From assembly GCA_964389305.1 (NCBI GenBank), contig CAYMEK010000068.1, positions 1 through 22,664 on the forward strand: 22,664 nucleotides of DNA, given 5' to 3'. The notes below the pieces were generated by a model. It was not told where the DNA came from, made no database searches, and saw nothing but the letters and a program-made list of their open reading frames with translations. Every line of letters begins with the position of its first letter. Position 1 is the first letter of the stretch. Both the position numbers and the translations under genes were made by a program. Source of the DNA: CAYMEK01 sp964389305. Lineage in GTDB: Bacteria > Spirochaetota > Spirochaetia > SZUA-6 > DRHE01. This document shows positions 6,237 through 14,411 of the stretch, in pieces.

Positions 6237-9200
6237 ATGAATGCTCCGCTGCTCGGTGTAGATATCGGCTCTGTAAGCGTCGGCCTGGCTCTGCTGTCCC
6301 CCGGGGGACAGATCCTCCAGACAGACTACCGCTTCCACCGGGGAATGATCCGAGAGACGGCCGCCGCCATGCTCGGTGCTCTCGCTCCCGGCGATCTGGC
6401 CGGTGTGGCCTGCACTTCCTGCACGCCGCGGCTGTTCAAGCGGGCCAGGGTATACGATTCCCAGGCCTGCGTGATCGAAGCGGCCAGGAAGGCCCACGGA
6501 AGGCTGGGCTCCCTGCTGGTGGTCGGCGGAGAACGATTTGTTCTCCTGCGCTTCGATTCCGAAGGGCGCTTCAAAAACCTCAAGGCGAGCACCTCCTGTG
6601 CCGCCGGAACGGGCAGCTTCCTGGATCAGCAGGCGGGGAGGTTGGGGTTGTCCGGCAGCGCCGGGCTGGGCGCCCTGGCTCAAGGGAACCGGGGCGAGGC
6701 GCCCAAGATCGCCTCCCGCTGCGCCGTGTTCGCCAAAACCGACCTCTGCCACGCCCAGCAGGCCGGCTACAGTCTGGAGGAGATCTGCGACGGACTGTGC
6801 CGTGGTTTGGCGCGCAACATTGCCGACACGATTTCCACGGGCGAGGAGCTGGCCCTTCCCGCCGTGTTCGCCGGCGGAGTGGCCTGCAACCCGGCGGTGG
6901 TGAGGCATCTGGCAAGCCTGCTGGGCTGCCGCTTCGAGGTGGGAAAGCTGCCGCACCTGTACGGGGCGATCGGGGCCGCCCTGTGCCTGTTGCGGGAGCA
7001 GCCCGGCGGCGGCCAGGCCGGAAAGGAGCGCGGGAGGCCGGCGGAGCTGCTCGACATCCTGGAGGAACCGAAAAGCTACTATTACCAGCCCCTATCCCTG
7101 AAGCTCACCGACTACCCGGATTTCCTGGCCCACGACAGGCGCCTGTTTTCTCCCTCGGTCGTACCTTTCAGTGCCCCGGTGGAAATGGACCTGTACACCA
7201 CCGTCGGCGAAGGCTCGCGGCTGGATGCAGTCCTGGGTATCGATATCGGCTCTACCAGCACCAAGGCCGTTCTCGTCGATCGCACCGCAGAGGTTCTGGC
7301 CGGTTTCTATACGCGCACCGCCGGACAGCCGTTGGTCGCCGTACAGGCGCTCCTGGAGTCCTTGGACAGCCTGCTGGCAGAGCGCCGGGCGGCCCTGCGG
7401 CTGACAGGAGTGGGCACCACCGGAGCGGGGAGAAAGTTCATCGGCAAGGTGATCGGCGCCGACCTGATCCTAAACGAGATCACCGCCCACGCCCGGGCGG
7501 CCTGCGAGCTCGATCCCGAGATCGACACCATCATCGAAATCGGCGGCCAGGACTCCAAGTTCACCACCTTGAGGGACGGGCTGGTTACCTTCAGCCAGAT
7601 GAATACGGTGTGCGCCGCCGGCACCGGCAGCTTCCTGGAAGAGCAGGCCGCCAAGCTGGGAGTCAGCCTGGAGGAGTATTCTCGGCGGGCGGAGGGCGTC
7701 CGGGCTCCTCTGGCCAGCGACCGCTGCACTGTGTTCATGGAGAGAGATATCAATCATTATCTCAACCGCAGCTACTCTGTGGAGGAAATCCTGGCGGCCG
7801 CCCTGTTTTCGGTACGGGAGAACTACCTGCTCAAGGTGGCCTCCGAGGCCCTGATCGGAGAGAAGGTCTGTTTCCAGGGTGCCACGGCGAAAAACCGGGC
7901 CCTGGTGGCGGCCTTCGAGCAGAAGCTCGGTAAGCCCCTGTTCGTTTCCAGGTACTGCCATCTTACCGGTGCCCTCGGCGTGGCGCTGGCACTGCTGGAG
8001 CAGCCCCCCGAACGGTCGGCCTTCCGGGGGATAGAGCTGTACAGGCACAAGATACCGGTTCGCGCCGAGACCTGCGAGCTTTGCAGCAACCACTGCCGGC
8101 TGCGCCTGGCCGAGGTCGGGGGACAGATTGTGGCCTACGGTTTTCTCTGCGGCAGGGACTACGATGTCAAGAGCTACGTCAGCCCGGACGGCTCGGGCTT
8201 CGATCCGATCCGGGAATACCGGCGGGCTTTCGCCGGGGCCGGCGGTGGGCAGCGCCGCCGCAGCGAAAGCGGGGCCGTAAAACATCAAGGCGGCGCGTGC
8301 CGCCACGGCCAGGATCGGGAGCCTGCGGAGGTTCGCGCTCCCGGCCTTACGGTGGGCATTCCAGCCGCCCTGCACCTGCTGGAGGAGCTTCCCCTCTGGA
8401 AGCGGTTTTTCGCCGAGCTGGGTATCGAGGTGTCGACCAGCGAGGAGTATCGGGAGGGGCTCAAGAGCGGTAAAGAGATAACCGGGGCGGAGTTCTGCGC
8501 TCCGATCACCTCGCTCCACGGCCATGCCCGGCACCTGGCCGCATCCTGTGATGCGGTGTTCCTGCCGCTATATCTGGAGGCGCCCAACGAGGACCGCCGG
8601 CGGGGAGCCTTGCGCTACTACTGCTACTACACCCAGTTCGCCCCGTCGGTCGTATCACTGGCGGGGGGCAGCGGTCCGAAAAGCAGGTACCTGCTGCCCC
8701 TGGTGGACCACGGCAGCTTGGAGCCCGGAGGCTCGATCCTGGTTCGCCGGGCCCGCAGGCGGACCAAGGACGAGCTGCTGCGGGCGCTTCAGGGTCTTGG
8801 GGGTCTGAGCATCTCCTATAGGGAAGTGTCGAGGGCCTACGATCGGGCCGTGGAGTTCTATCGCAGCGGCAGGGTGAGGTTGGCGCGGCTGTACGGCCGG
8901 AATCGCTCCCGCAACGGCGACATAGAGGTTGTGCTGGCCGGAAGGCCCTACCAGGTGCTTGACCCGGAGATGAACAAGGCGGTTCCGGCCATCTTCTCTT
9001 CCCTGGGCGTCAGGACGTTTTACCAGGACATGCTGCCTGCGGCCGCCGGTGCGCTCCCGGAGGTTCCGGGCGAAGTGAAGCCGCTGCTGGACGAGTTCCA
9101 TTGGCACTACGCAGTCCGTATACTGGAGACCGCCACCTTCTGTGCCGCTGCGGAGGGTCTGTACCCGGTGCTGATCACCGCCTTCAAGTGCTCCCCGGAT

Positions 9201-10694
9201 TCATTCGTAATCGACTACTTCAAGAAGATCCTCGATGCCCGGCGCAAGCCTTACCTGATCCTCCAGATCGACGAGCATGAGTCCAGCGTGGGCTACGAAA
9301 CCCGGATCGAGGCGGCGGTCCACTCCTTTCGCAACCACTCCGCCCGCAACCACTCCGCCCGCAGCCGAAAGCCGGCAACCGCGGCCGAGAGCCGCGCCAG
9401 CGGCGGGGGCCGCCTGCACTCCCGGATATTTACGAAGCAGGATGCCCGCCTGGACGGCAAGATCCTGCTTTTCCCCAACTGGGACCGTCTTACCATACCC
9501 CTGGTGGTGGCCAACCTGCGGCGGGCCGGAGTGGACGCGCGGGTGCTGGAGGAAGACGAGCTTTCCATCCGCAGGAGCGCCCGCCTGAACACGGGGCAGT
9601 GCCTGCCGGCCAATGCCATCACCCAGAGCATGGTCGACTACATTGAAAGGCAGCGGCTCGAACCGGAGCGTACGCTGCTCTGGATGGCCCGCTCGGTGTG
9701 GTCCTGCAACATCCATCTGTTTCCCCGCTATATCGCCGGCCTGCTGGAAGCGTATGGAGGCGGCATGGAAAAGGCCGGGGTTTACGTGGGAGATCTATCC
9801 CACGCCGAAATCTCTCCCTTTCTCGGCGTGGGCGCCTACTTTGCCTATCTGTTCGGAGGCCTGCTGCGGCGGCTGGGCTGTCGTATCCGTCCCTACGAGC
9901 TGAACCCGGGGCAGACGGACCGGACGATAGCAGCCGCCCAGGCGATCTTTTTGGATGCCTTCCTGGGTAAACGCTCGCGGGAGGCCGCGCTGGCCCAGGC
10001 GATCGAGATGTTCGCCGCCATTCCGACGCGGCGGGGCAGGCTCCCCAAGGTGGCGATCTTCGGCGACCTGTACGTGCGGGACAATGAGGTGATGAACCAG
10101 GAGCTGATCCGTTTCATAGAGCAGTCCGGGGGCGAGGTGGTGTCGACGCCCTACAGCGAGTACCTGCGCATCGTGGCCGACGCGACCTTCAAGAAATGGG
10201 CCAAGGAGCGCCGCTATCTCCTGCTGGCCAGATTCCGGACGCTCCTGGCTTTGGTCAAGGCGGCGGAGAGAAGGCTCCTGTCTCCCTACCGGGATTACCT
10301 GGGCCCGACCTGCTCCTACCGGGATCGCCGGCCGCAAGCTACCCTGGCGAGCTACAACGTGCGGCTCGAGCACCATGGCGAGTCTTTCGACAACCTGCTG
10401 AAGATCGCGCACCTGGTCAAAGAGCACCCGGACCTGTGCCTGTTCGTCCAGACCAATCCGGCCTTCTGCTGTCCCTCCCTGGTAACCGAGGCCATGGCCC
10501 CGAAGATAGAAGAGCTGACCGGGGTGCCGGTGGTCACCGTAACCTATGACGGAACGGGCAGTTTCAAGAATGACAGGATCGTGCCCTATCTGGCCGAAGC
10601 CAGGCGGACCGGGTTCCGCGGATCGGCCCTGCGGCGGCCGGCGGCTCAGGCGGATGCCGGCAGGGAGCGGATAAAATCTCCCAGCAGTCCCTGA
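6237..10694 (+). CDS. Large acyl-CoA dehydratase activase-like protein (two BadF/HgdC domains + DUF2229 + HgdB-like tail)
   Basis: The product is 1485 aa from ATG 6237; a TTG at 6222 is the only earlier in-frame option. Two ASKHA-type activase domains come first. Domain 1 has GVDIGSVSVG near residue 6, Cys121 (SCAAGTGSF) and Cys162 (RCAVFAKTD). Domain 2 has GIDIGSTSTK, IIEIGGQDSKF, Cys459 (VCAAGTGSF) and Cys497 (RCTVFMERD). In HgdC the equivalent Cys residues hold the 4Fe-4S cluster at the dimer interface, so this chain may form that interface internally. A four-Cys group follows (Cys613, 616, 620, 638), then a charged linker (about 665-700), a DUF2229-type region (GIPAALHLLEELPLWKRFF...EFCAPITSLHGH) and an HgdB-like part with LILQIDEHESSVGYETR. 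Length matches known fused activases. No dehydratase subunits lie nearby, so the partner and substrate are unknown. It is probably ATP-driven, low-potential electron transfer in an anaerobe. Confidence 0.9.
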   Translation: MNAPLLGVDIGSVSVGLALLSPGGQILQTDYRFHRGMIRETAAAMLGALAPGDLAGVACTSCTPRLFKRARVYDSQACVIEAARKAHGRLGSLLVVGGERFVLLRFDSEGRFKNLKASTSCAAGTGSFLDQQAGRLGLSGSAGLGALAQGNRGEAPKIASRCAVFAKTDLCHAQQAGYSLEEICDGLCRGLARNIADTISTGEELALPAVFAGGVACNPAVVRHLASLLGCRFEVGKLPHLYGAIGAALCLLREQPGGGQAGKERGRPAELLDILEEPKSYYYQPLSLKLTDYPDFLAHDRRLFSPSVVPFSAPVEMDLYTTVGEGSRLDAVLGIDIGSTSTKAVLVDRTAEVLAGFYTRTAGQPLVAVQALLESLDSLLAERRAALRLTGVGTTGAGRKFIGKVIGADLILNEITAHARAACELDPEIDTIIEIGGQDSKFTTLRDGLVTFSQMNTVCAAGTGSFLEEQAAKLGVSLEEYSRRAEGVRAPLASDRCTVFMERDINHYLNRSYSVEEILAAALFSVRENYLLKVASEALIGEKVCFQGATAKNRALVAAFEQKLGKPLFVSRYCHLTGALGVALALLEQPPERSAFRGIELYRHKIPVRAETCELCSNHCRLRLAEVGGQIVAYGFLCGRDYDVKSYVSPDGSGFDPIREYRRAFAGAGGGQRRRSESGAVKHQGGACRHGQDREPAEVRAPGLTVGIPAALHLLEELPLWKRFFAELGIEVSTSEEYREGLKSGKEITGAEFCAPITSLHGHARHLAASCDAVFLPLYLEAPNEDRRRGALRYYCYYTQFAPSVVSLAGGSGPKSRYLLPLVDHGSLEPGGSILVRRARRRTKDELLRALQGLGGLSISYREVSRAYDRAVEFYRSGRVRLARLYGRNRSRNGDIEVVLAGRPYQVLDPEMNKAVPAIFSSLGVRTFYQDMLPAAAGALPEVPGEVKPLLDEFHWHYAVRILETATFCAAAEGLYPVLITAFKCSPDSFVIDYFKKILDARRKPYLILQIDEHESSVGYETRIEAAVHSFRNHSARNHSARSRKPATAAESRASGGGRLHSRIFTKQDARLDGKILLFPNWDRLTIPLVVANLRRAGVDARVLEEDELSIRRSARLNTGQCLPANAITQSMVDYIERQRLEPERTLLWMARSVWSCNIHLFPRYIAGLLEAYGGGMEKAGVYVGDLSHAEISPFLGVGAYFAYLFGGLLRRLGCRIRPYELNPGQTDRTIAAAQAIFLDAFLGKRSREAALAQAIEMFAAIPTRRGRLPKVAIFGDLYVRDNEVMNQELIRFIEQSGGEVVSTPYSEYLRIVADATFKKWAKERRYLLLARFRTLLALVKAAERRLLSPYRDYLGPTCSYRDRRPQATLASYNVRLEHHGESFDNLLKIAHLVKEHPDLCLFVQTNPAFCCPSLVTEAMAPKIEELTGVPVVTVTYDGTGSFKNDRIVPYLAEARRTGFRGSALRRPAAQADAGRERIKSPSSP
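9330..9359 (+). repeat. 15-bp in-frame tandem duplication inside the activase gene
   Basis: CGCAACCACTCCGCC occurs twice in direct tandem (9330-9344 and 9345-9359), encoding RNHSA twice. It sits in a variable linker between the HgdB-like segment and the final domain. It keeps the frame, so it is probably a length-variable linker. Confidence 0.85.
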
Positions 10695-11425
10695 AATTCC
10701 TGGGAGCAGATGTAGTGCAGCCAGTGCCCGCAGTCTTCCAGGATCTCCACACGGCTGGCGGGGAAATAGCGCCCGAACAGAGGCAGATCGTTTTCCGGAA
10801 CAAACGGGGACTGGCCCCCGGCGATCAGGAGGGCGGGACCCGGGTAGCGGGACTCGAATACCGAGAAATCCGGACCTCGAAGAAACTCGCTGGTCTTCAG
10901 GACTTCTACGTTCGGTTTCCAGCGGAAACCTCCGTCTTCCCGTTCGATGTTCGTCTGCAGGAACTGCCGAAGCTGTTCATCCTCAATGATGTGGGCCAGG
11001 GCCTCGTCGATTTCGCGGCGGCTTCCGTAAGCCGACAGATCGAGGGAGAGCGCTTCGAACTCCCGCCGGAAATCGGGTCGGTAGGAACGCGGCAGGATGT
11101 CCACCACGATCAGGCCCCGCACCCGCTCGGGGAAGGTCAGGGCAAATCCCATGGCCGCCAGACCGCCCATGGAATGGCCGAGAAGCGCCGGCTGTTCGAT
11201 ATCCCGCTCTTCCAGCCACTGCTTCAGGTCGGCGATAAGATCGGCCAGGGTGTGGGAGCCGGCGTGCGGCGAGTCGCCGTGGTTGCGCAGATCCAGGGCA
11301 AAGGGACGGCTGAACGTGGACAGGTAACGGGCCGTGCCGGTCCAGTTTTGCGAGGAGGCGAACAGGCCGTGGAGGATCACCACCGGCAGCCCCCGTCCTC
11401 CGAACTCCCGGGTATGCAGCTTCAT
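10646..11425 (-). CDS. Alpha/beta hydrolase (YbfF-like esterase)
   Basis: The product is 259 aa from ATG 11425, with GGGAGG about 5 nt upstream. Features of the alpha/beta-hydrolase fold are an oxyanion-hole motif VVILHGLFASSQNW, nucleophile Ser85 in GHSMGG, a probable acid Asp109 (GLIVVDILP, the position used by YbfF-type enzymes) and His234 (DCGHWLHYI). It has no signal peptide, so it is cytoplasmic. It is the last gene of the minus-strand glycan operon, 60 nt below the GH20 stop with no promoter visible between, so it is likely co-transcribed; it might remove acyl groups from imported sugars, but nothing in the sequence shows the substrate. Its 3' end overlaps the 3' end of the activase gene on the other strand by 49 nt. 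Confidence 0.88.
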   Translation of the reverse strand: MKLHTREFGGRGLPVVILHGLFASSQNWTGTARYLSTFSRPFALDLRNHGDSPHAGSHTLADLIADLKQWLEERDIEQPALLGHSMGGLAAMGFALTFPERVRGLIVVDILPRSYRPDFRREFEALSLDLSAYGSRREIDEALAHIIEDEQLRQFLQTNIEREDGGFRWKPNVEVLKTSEFLRGPDFSVFESRYPGPALLIAGGQSPFVPENDLPLFGRYFPASRVEILEDCGHWLHYICSQEFQGLLGDFIRSLPASA

Positions 11426-11485
11426 ATCGACCTCCCAACGATCAAGCTCGGTAACGTCCGAAACGCCTCCCGGTATCCGGCGGCG

Positions 11486-13282
11486 CTACCCCTGCAGGTA
11501 GCTGTGCTTCAGCGCGGTCAGACGGCCGGCGCTGTCCGCCAGGCCGCCGGGCCGCGAGCGGGCCAGCCACAGGCTGCGAAAGCGCTCGATCAGGACTTCC
11601 AGCTCCGCAGCCAGCTCCCTGCGCACCGCAACCGGGATCTCCTCGGTGTCCAGGCCCGGGGTGGCGAAGCGCTCCCGGCCGAGCCTGGCGGCGTGCAGCA
11701 TCAGCTCGCCGGTGAACCGCAGCTCCGCGGCCAGAAGCCCCGCATCGCCGGCCTGCAGGTCGGCTCCGTCCAATAGGCGCAGCGCTTCCAGGATCTGCGA
11801 GCGCTCCCGCTCGAACTCGTAGCCCCGGTAGCGGGAGGCCTGCTCCCGGCCATAGACCTGGAGGTCCGGCAGGAGGAGAACGGCCAGTACTCCGGCGTTG
11901 TGAATGCGCGCTCTGCCGTCGTCGTACACCTTTTCGAGGATCATCAAGGCTCGAGCCGCCTTGCCGGTAGGGTCCCTGAAAAGGTGGCGGGACAGGCCGG
12001 CTTCGACGTCGAGCGCTTCGGCACCTTCAGGGTTCCAGCCCATCGCGGCGGCGTATAGGTAGGCGGGGTAGGAGATGGGAAGCTGCTGCCAGTGGCCGTT
12101 GTCGCCCCAGTCGGTCAACAGCAATCCGGATGCTCCCGCCGCCCGGCCTTCGTCGGCGGCGCAGTGGATGTTCTGCCTGGCGTTCTCCCAGCGGCCGCCC
12201 AGGGAGTTCCAGGAGGAGGTGCCGGGACAGACGTAGAAGCTCAAGCCCGCCTCGGCGAAGGCCCGGCACTCCCGGGCGAAGGGATGGTCGCGCTCGTAGC
12301 CCCAGTCCAGGCCGATCACCTCCCGGGGCAGCTCCCGGATCAGCTCGGTGTGGTTCAGGATGATGTCGCCCCAGAACTGCATGATCCTGCCCCGCCCGGA
12401 AACCTGCTCGTGGATCTTCAGCAGGAAGTCCAGATATACCCGTCCAACGCCCAGGCTGCGGCAGGCGGCGGCGCTTGCGCCCTGGCCAAGCTCCCACGGC
12501 TCGTCCCCGCCCACGTTGAGCATGCCGCTCGCGAAGTGGGGCAGCAGCTCGTCGTACAGGCCGGCCAGGAACTCGATCGAAGCCGGATCGATCGGGTTGA
12601 GGGTCGAGGGCTGCCGGTGGAATACGCCCCACGGATCGGTGAAGCCGCCGGAAGACTCGGCCAGGCGGCGGTACTCCGGATGCTCGAGCCAGCGTTCCAG
12701 GTGCCCGAAGGAGTTCTGATTCGGCACCAGATCTATGGCCCGGTCCCGGCAGTAGCGGTCCAGCTCTTCGGCTTCCTCAGGGGTGAGGGGAGAGGCGTCC
12801 CGCCACACGACCCTGTGGGAGGGATAGGCGAAGGTATGCTCCGTGTACAGCTGCACCTGATTGAGTTTCAGCTCGGCCCAGAGGTCGATCAGACCTTTGA
12901 GCGTCTCCATGGTCGGCACCCGGTCGCGGCTGATGTCCAGCAACACTCCCCGTACCGGGAACTCCGGGCGGTCCTCGATGCGCAGGCAGGGTACCGAGCC
13001 GCTCTCGTCCGCCTGGCGGGCCAGCTGCCGGAGGGTCATGAACCCGTAGAACAGCCCCTTTTCATCGCCGGCAACCACCTCCGGACCGCCGGGGCTCACC
13101 GTCAGCCGGTAGCTTTGCTCGCCCTCGACCAGATCCGGGGCCACCCGGGCCTGGACTCCTTTCGGGTTCTCCGCTCCGACCGTGTAACCGGCCAGCTCTG
13201 CTTTCAGTGCTTCCGGAAGGGCGCAGGCGCCGCTGCCCGGGAGGACCTTTCTCGGCGGCGGGACCAGGATGATCTGCCTCAC
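11486..13282 (-). CDS. Glycoside hydrolase family 20 (beta-N-acetylhexosaminidase type)
   Basis: The product is 598 aa from GTG 13282. It has an N-terminal GH20b-like domain (about 1-105), then a TIM barrel beginning RPEFPVRGVLLDISRDRVPT and the diagnostic GGDE with the catalytic pair Asp260-Glu261. GH20 enzymes use substrate-assisted catalysis: the Asp orients the 2-acetamido group and the Glu is the acid/base, releasing terminal GlcNAc or GalNAc. There is no signal peptide, so it acts on imported oligosaccharides. It has almost no ribosome site and starts 12 nt after the permease stop, in the same frame (permease TGA, four codons, GTG), which suggests re-initiation by ribosomes finishing the permease. 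The family call is strong; exact sugar and linkage are not determined. Confidence 0.87.
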   Translation of the reverse strand: MRQIILVPPPRKVLPGSGACALPEALKAELAGYTVGAENPKGVQARVAPDLVEGEQSYRLTVSPGGPEVVAGDEKGLFYGFMTLRQLARQADESGSVPCLRIEDRPEFPVRGVLLDISRDRVPTMETLKGLIDLWAELKLNQVQLYTEHTFAYPSHRVVWRDASPLTPEEAEELDRYCRDRAIDLVPNQNSFGHLERWLEHPEYRRLAESSGGFTDPWGVFHRQPSTLNPIDPASIEFLAGLYDELLPHFASGMLNVGGDEPWELGQGASAAACRSLGVGRVYLDFLLKIHEQVSGRGRIMQFWGDIILNHTELIRELPREVIGLDWGYERDHPFARECRAFAEAGLSFYVCPGTSSWNSLGGRWENARQNIHCAADEGRAAGASGLLLTDWGDNGHWQQLPISYPAYLYAAAMGWNPEGAEALDVEAGLSRHLFRDPTGKAARALMILEKVYDDGRARIHNAGVLAVLLLPDLQVYGREQASRYRGYEFERERSQILEALRLLDGADLQAGDAGLLAAELRFTGELMLHAARLGRERFATPGLDTEEIPVAVRRELAAELEVLIERFRSLWLARSRPGGLADSAGRLTALKHSYLQG

Positions 13283-13294
13283 TGATGGATCAAT

Positions 13295-14410
13295 TCAACC
13301 TTTCAGCGCTCCGGCTACCACACCCTTGGTTATTCTCTTGTTGAAGGACAGGTATACCAACATGGCAGGCACGGTGGCGATGACCAATGCGGCAAGCTGC
13401 CAGCCGAGCTGGGTGCCCATGAGGCTGGTGAAGGAATACACCCCTACGGGAAGTGATTTCGTGGCCTCGGAGGCGGCGAGCACCAGGACCAGGATAAACT
13501 CGTTCCATATTCCCAGGGCGCTTATGATGCCCACGGTGACGATCACGGGAGTGGACATCGGCACCATGATGCTGCCGAAGGTCCGGAGGGCCGAAGCCCC
13601 GTCCATGTAGGCGGACTCGAGCAGGCTGTTCGGCAGGCCCTTCATGAACTGGGTCATCAGCAGCACCGCCAATGGCAGTCCGAACGCCGTATAGACAATG
13701 ATGATGCCGAAGTGCGTATCGGTAAGCTTTATCGAGCTGAGCATCAGGAACAGCGGGATGATCACCGACTGGATGCTGAGCAGGTAGCCCAGGGCGATCA
13801 GTGCCAGTAGGAATCCCGATAGCCTCCTGAAGGGCAGCTTGCTCAGCGCGAAGCTGATCATGAGCGAGAGCAAGGCGATAAGAAAAGTGGAGACGCTCGT
13901 GTAGATGACGCTGTTGATGATCTTGATGCCCAGGACGCCCCTGGTGAACGCCGAAGTGTAGTTGAACCAGACAGTCGACCAGCTGATCTTTCGCTGCAAA
14001 TCGGGCGGCAGTTGTGATACTCTCAGCGTGTCTCCGGGCTGCAGATTGGCCAGCTCCGGGGGCAGCTCCTCCTTCAGGAGGAAGTGCAGCATTAATCTCC
14101 TGCCGGGCGAGATGGTGGCGGATTCTATGATCAGGCGCTCTCGTTTGTCGACCGCGGGATCGTAGGGCAGCACCACGTTCAGGGCTGGGGGAATGACCCG
14201 GTATTCATCCTCTCTGTTGTCGAACAGGTCGTGGGGAAGCGAGAAGATATTGCGGATCAACTCGTCGTTCGACTTGAACGACGAATAGAACATCCAGATT
14301 AGCGGCACCACGGTGATCAAGGCCCAGGTGGTAAACACGAGATACGAGACGATTTTTCCCGCCAGCCCGCTCGCGGCTCGATCGCCTCGGTCAATGCCTA
14401 CACCGATCAT
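13295..14410 (-). CDS. Carbohydrate ABC transporter permease, MalG type, with enlarged periplasmic loop
   Basis: The product is 371 aa from ATG 14410; GGGAGG lies about 9 nt upstream, inside the end of the previous gene. TM1 is at about 20-43, followed by the family sequence SSFKSNDEL. The chain then carries an extra hydrophilic block of about 80 residues (64-146) before the usual NYTSAF...NSVIYTS part, the remaining helices and the EAA loop (about 265-288, ESAYMDGASALRTFGSIMVP) that docks on the ATPase. Typical relatives are about 270-300 aa, so the insertion explains the extra length. By topology it lies in the first external loop, where it could touch the binding protein. It is one nucleotide after the MalF-type gene. 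No ATPase is encoded here, so a shared MsmX-like ATPase must be supplied from elsewhere. Confidence 0.93.
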   Translation of the reverse strand: MIGVGIDRGDRAASGLAGKIVSYLVFTTWALITVVPLIWMFYSSFKSNDELIRNIFSLPHDLFDNREDEYRVIPPALNVVLPYDPAVDKRERLIIESATISPGRRLMLHFLLKEELPPELANLQPGDTLRVSQLPPDLQRKISWSTVWFNYTSAFTRGVLGIKIINSVIYTSVSTFLIALLSLMISFALSKLPFRRLSGFLLALIALGYLLSIQSVIIPLFLMLSSIKLTDTHFGIIIVYTAFGLPLAVLLMTQFMKGLPNSLLESAYMDGASALRTFGSIMVPMSTPVIVTVGIISALGIWNEFILVLVLAASEATKSLPVGVYSFTSLMGTQLGWQLAALVIATVPAMLVYLSFNKRITKGVVAGALKG

Positions 14411-14411
14411 C

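Noticed and set aside
9330..9359. CRISPR or regulatory direct repeat
   Set aside because: Only two adjacent 15-bp copies, in frame inside a protein linker; no spacers.
11485..11502. GCTACC/GGTAGC inverted repeat across the GH20 stop
   Set aside because: 6-bp stem without a U-run, and the hydrolase gene follows closely; could be chance.
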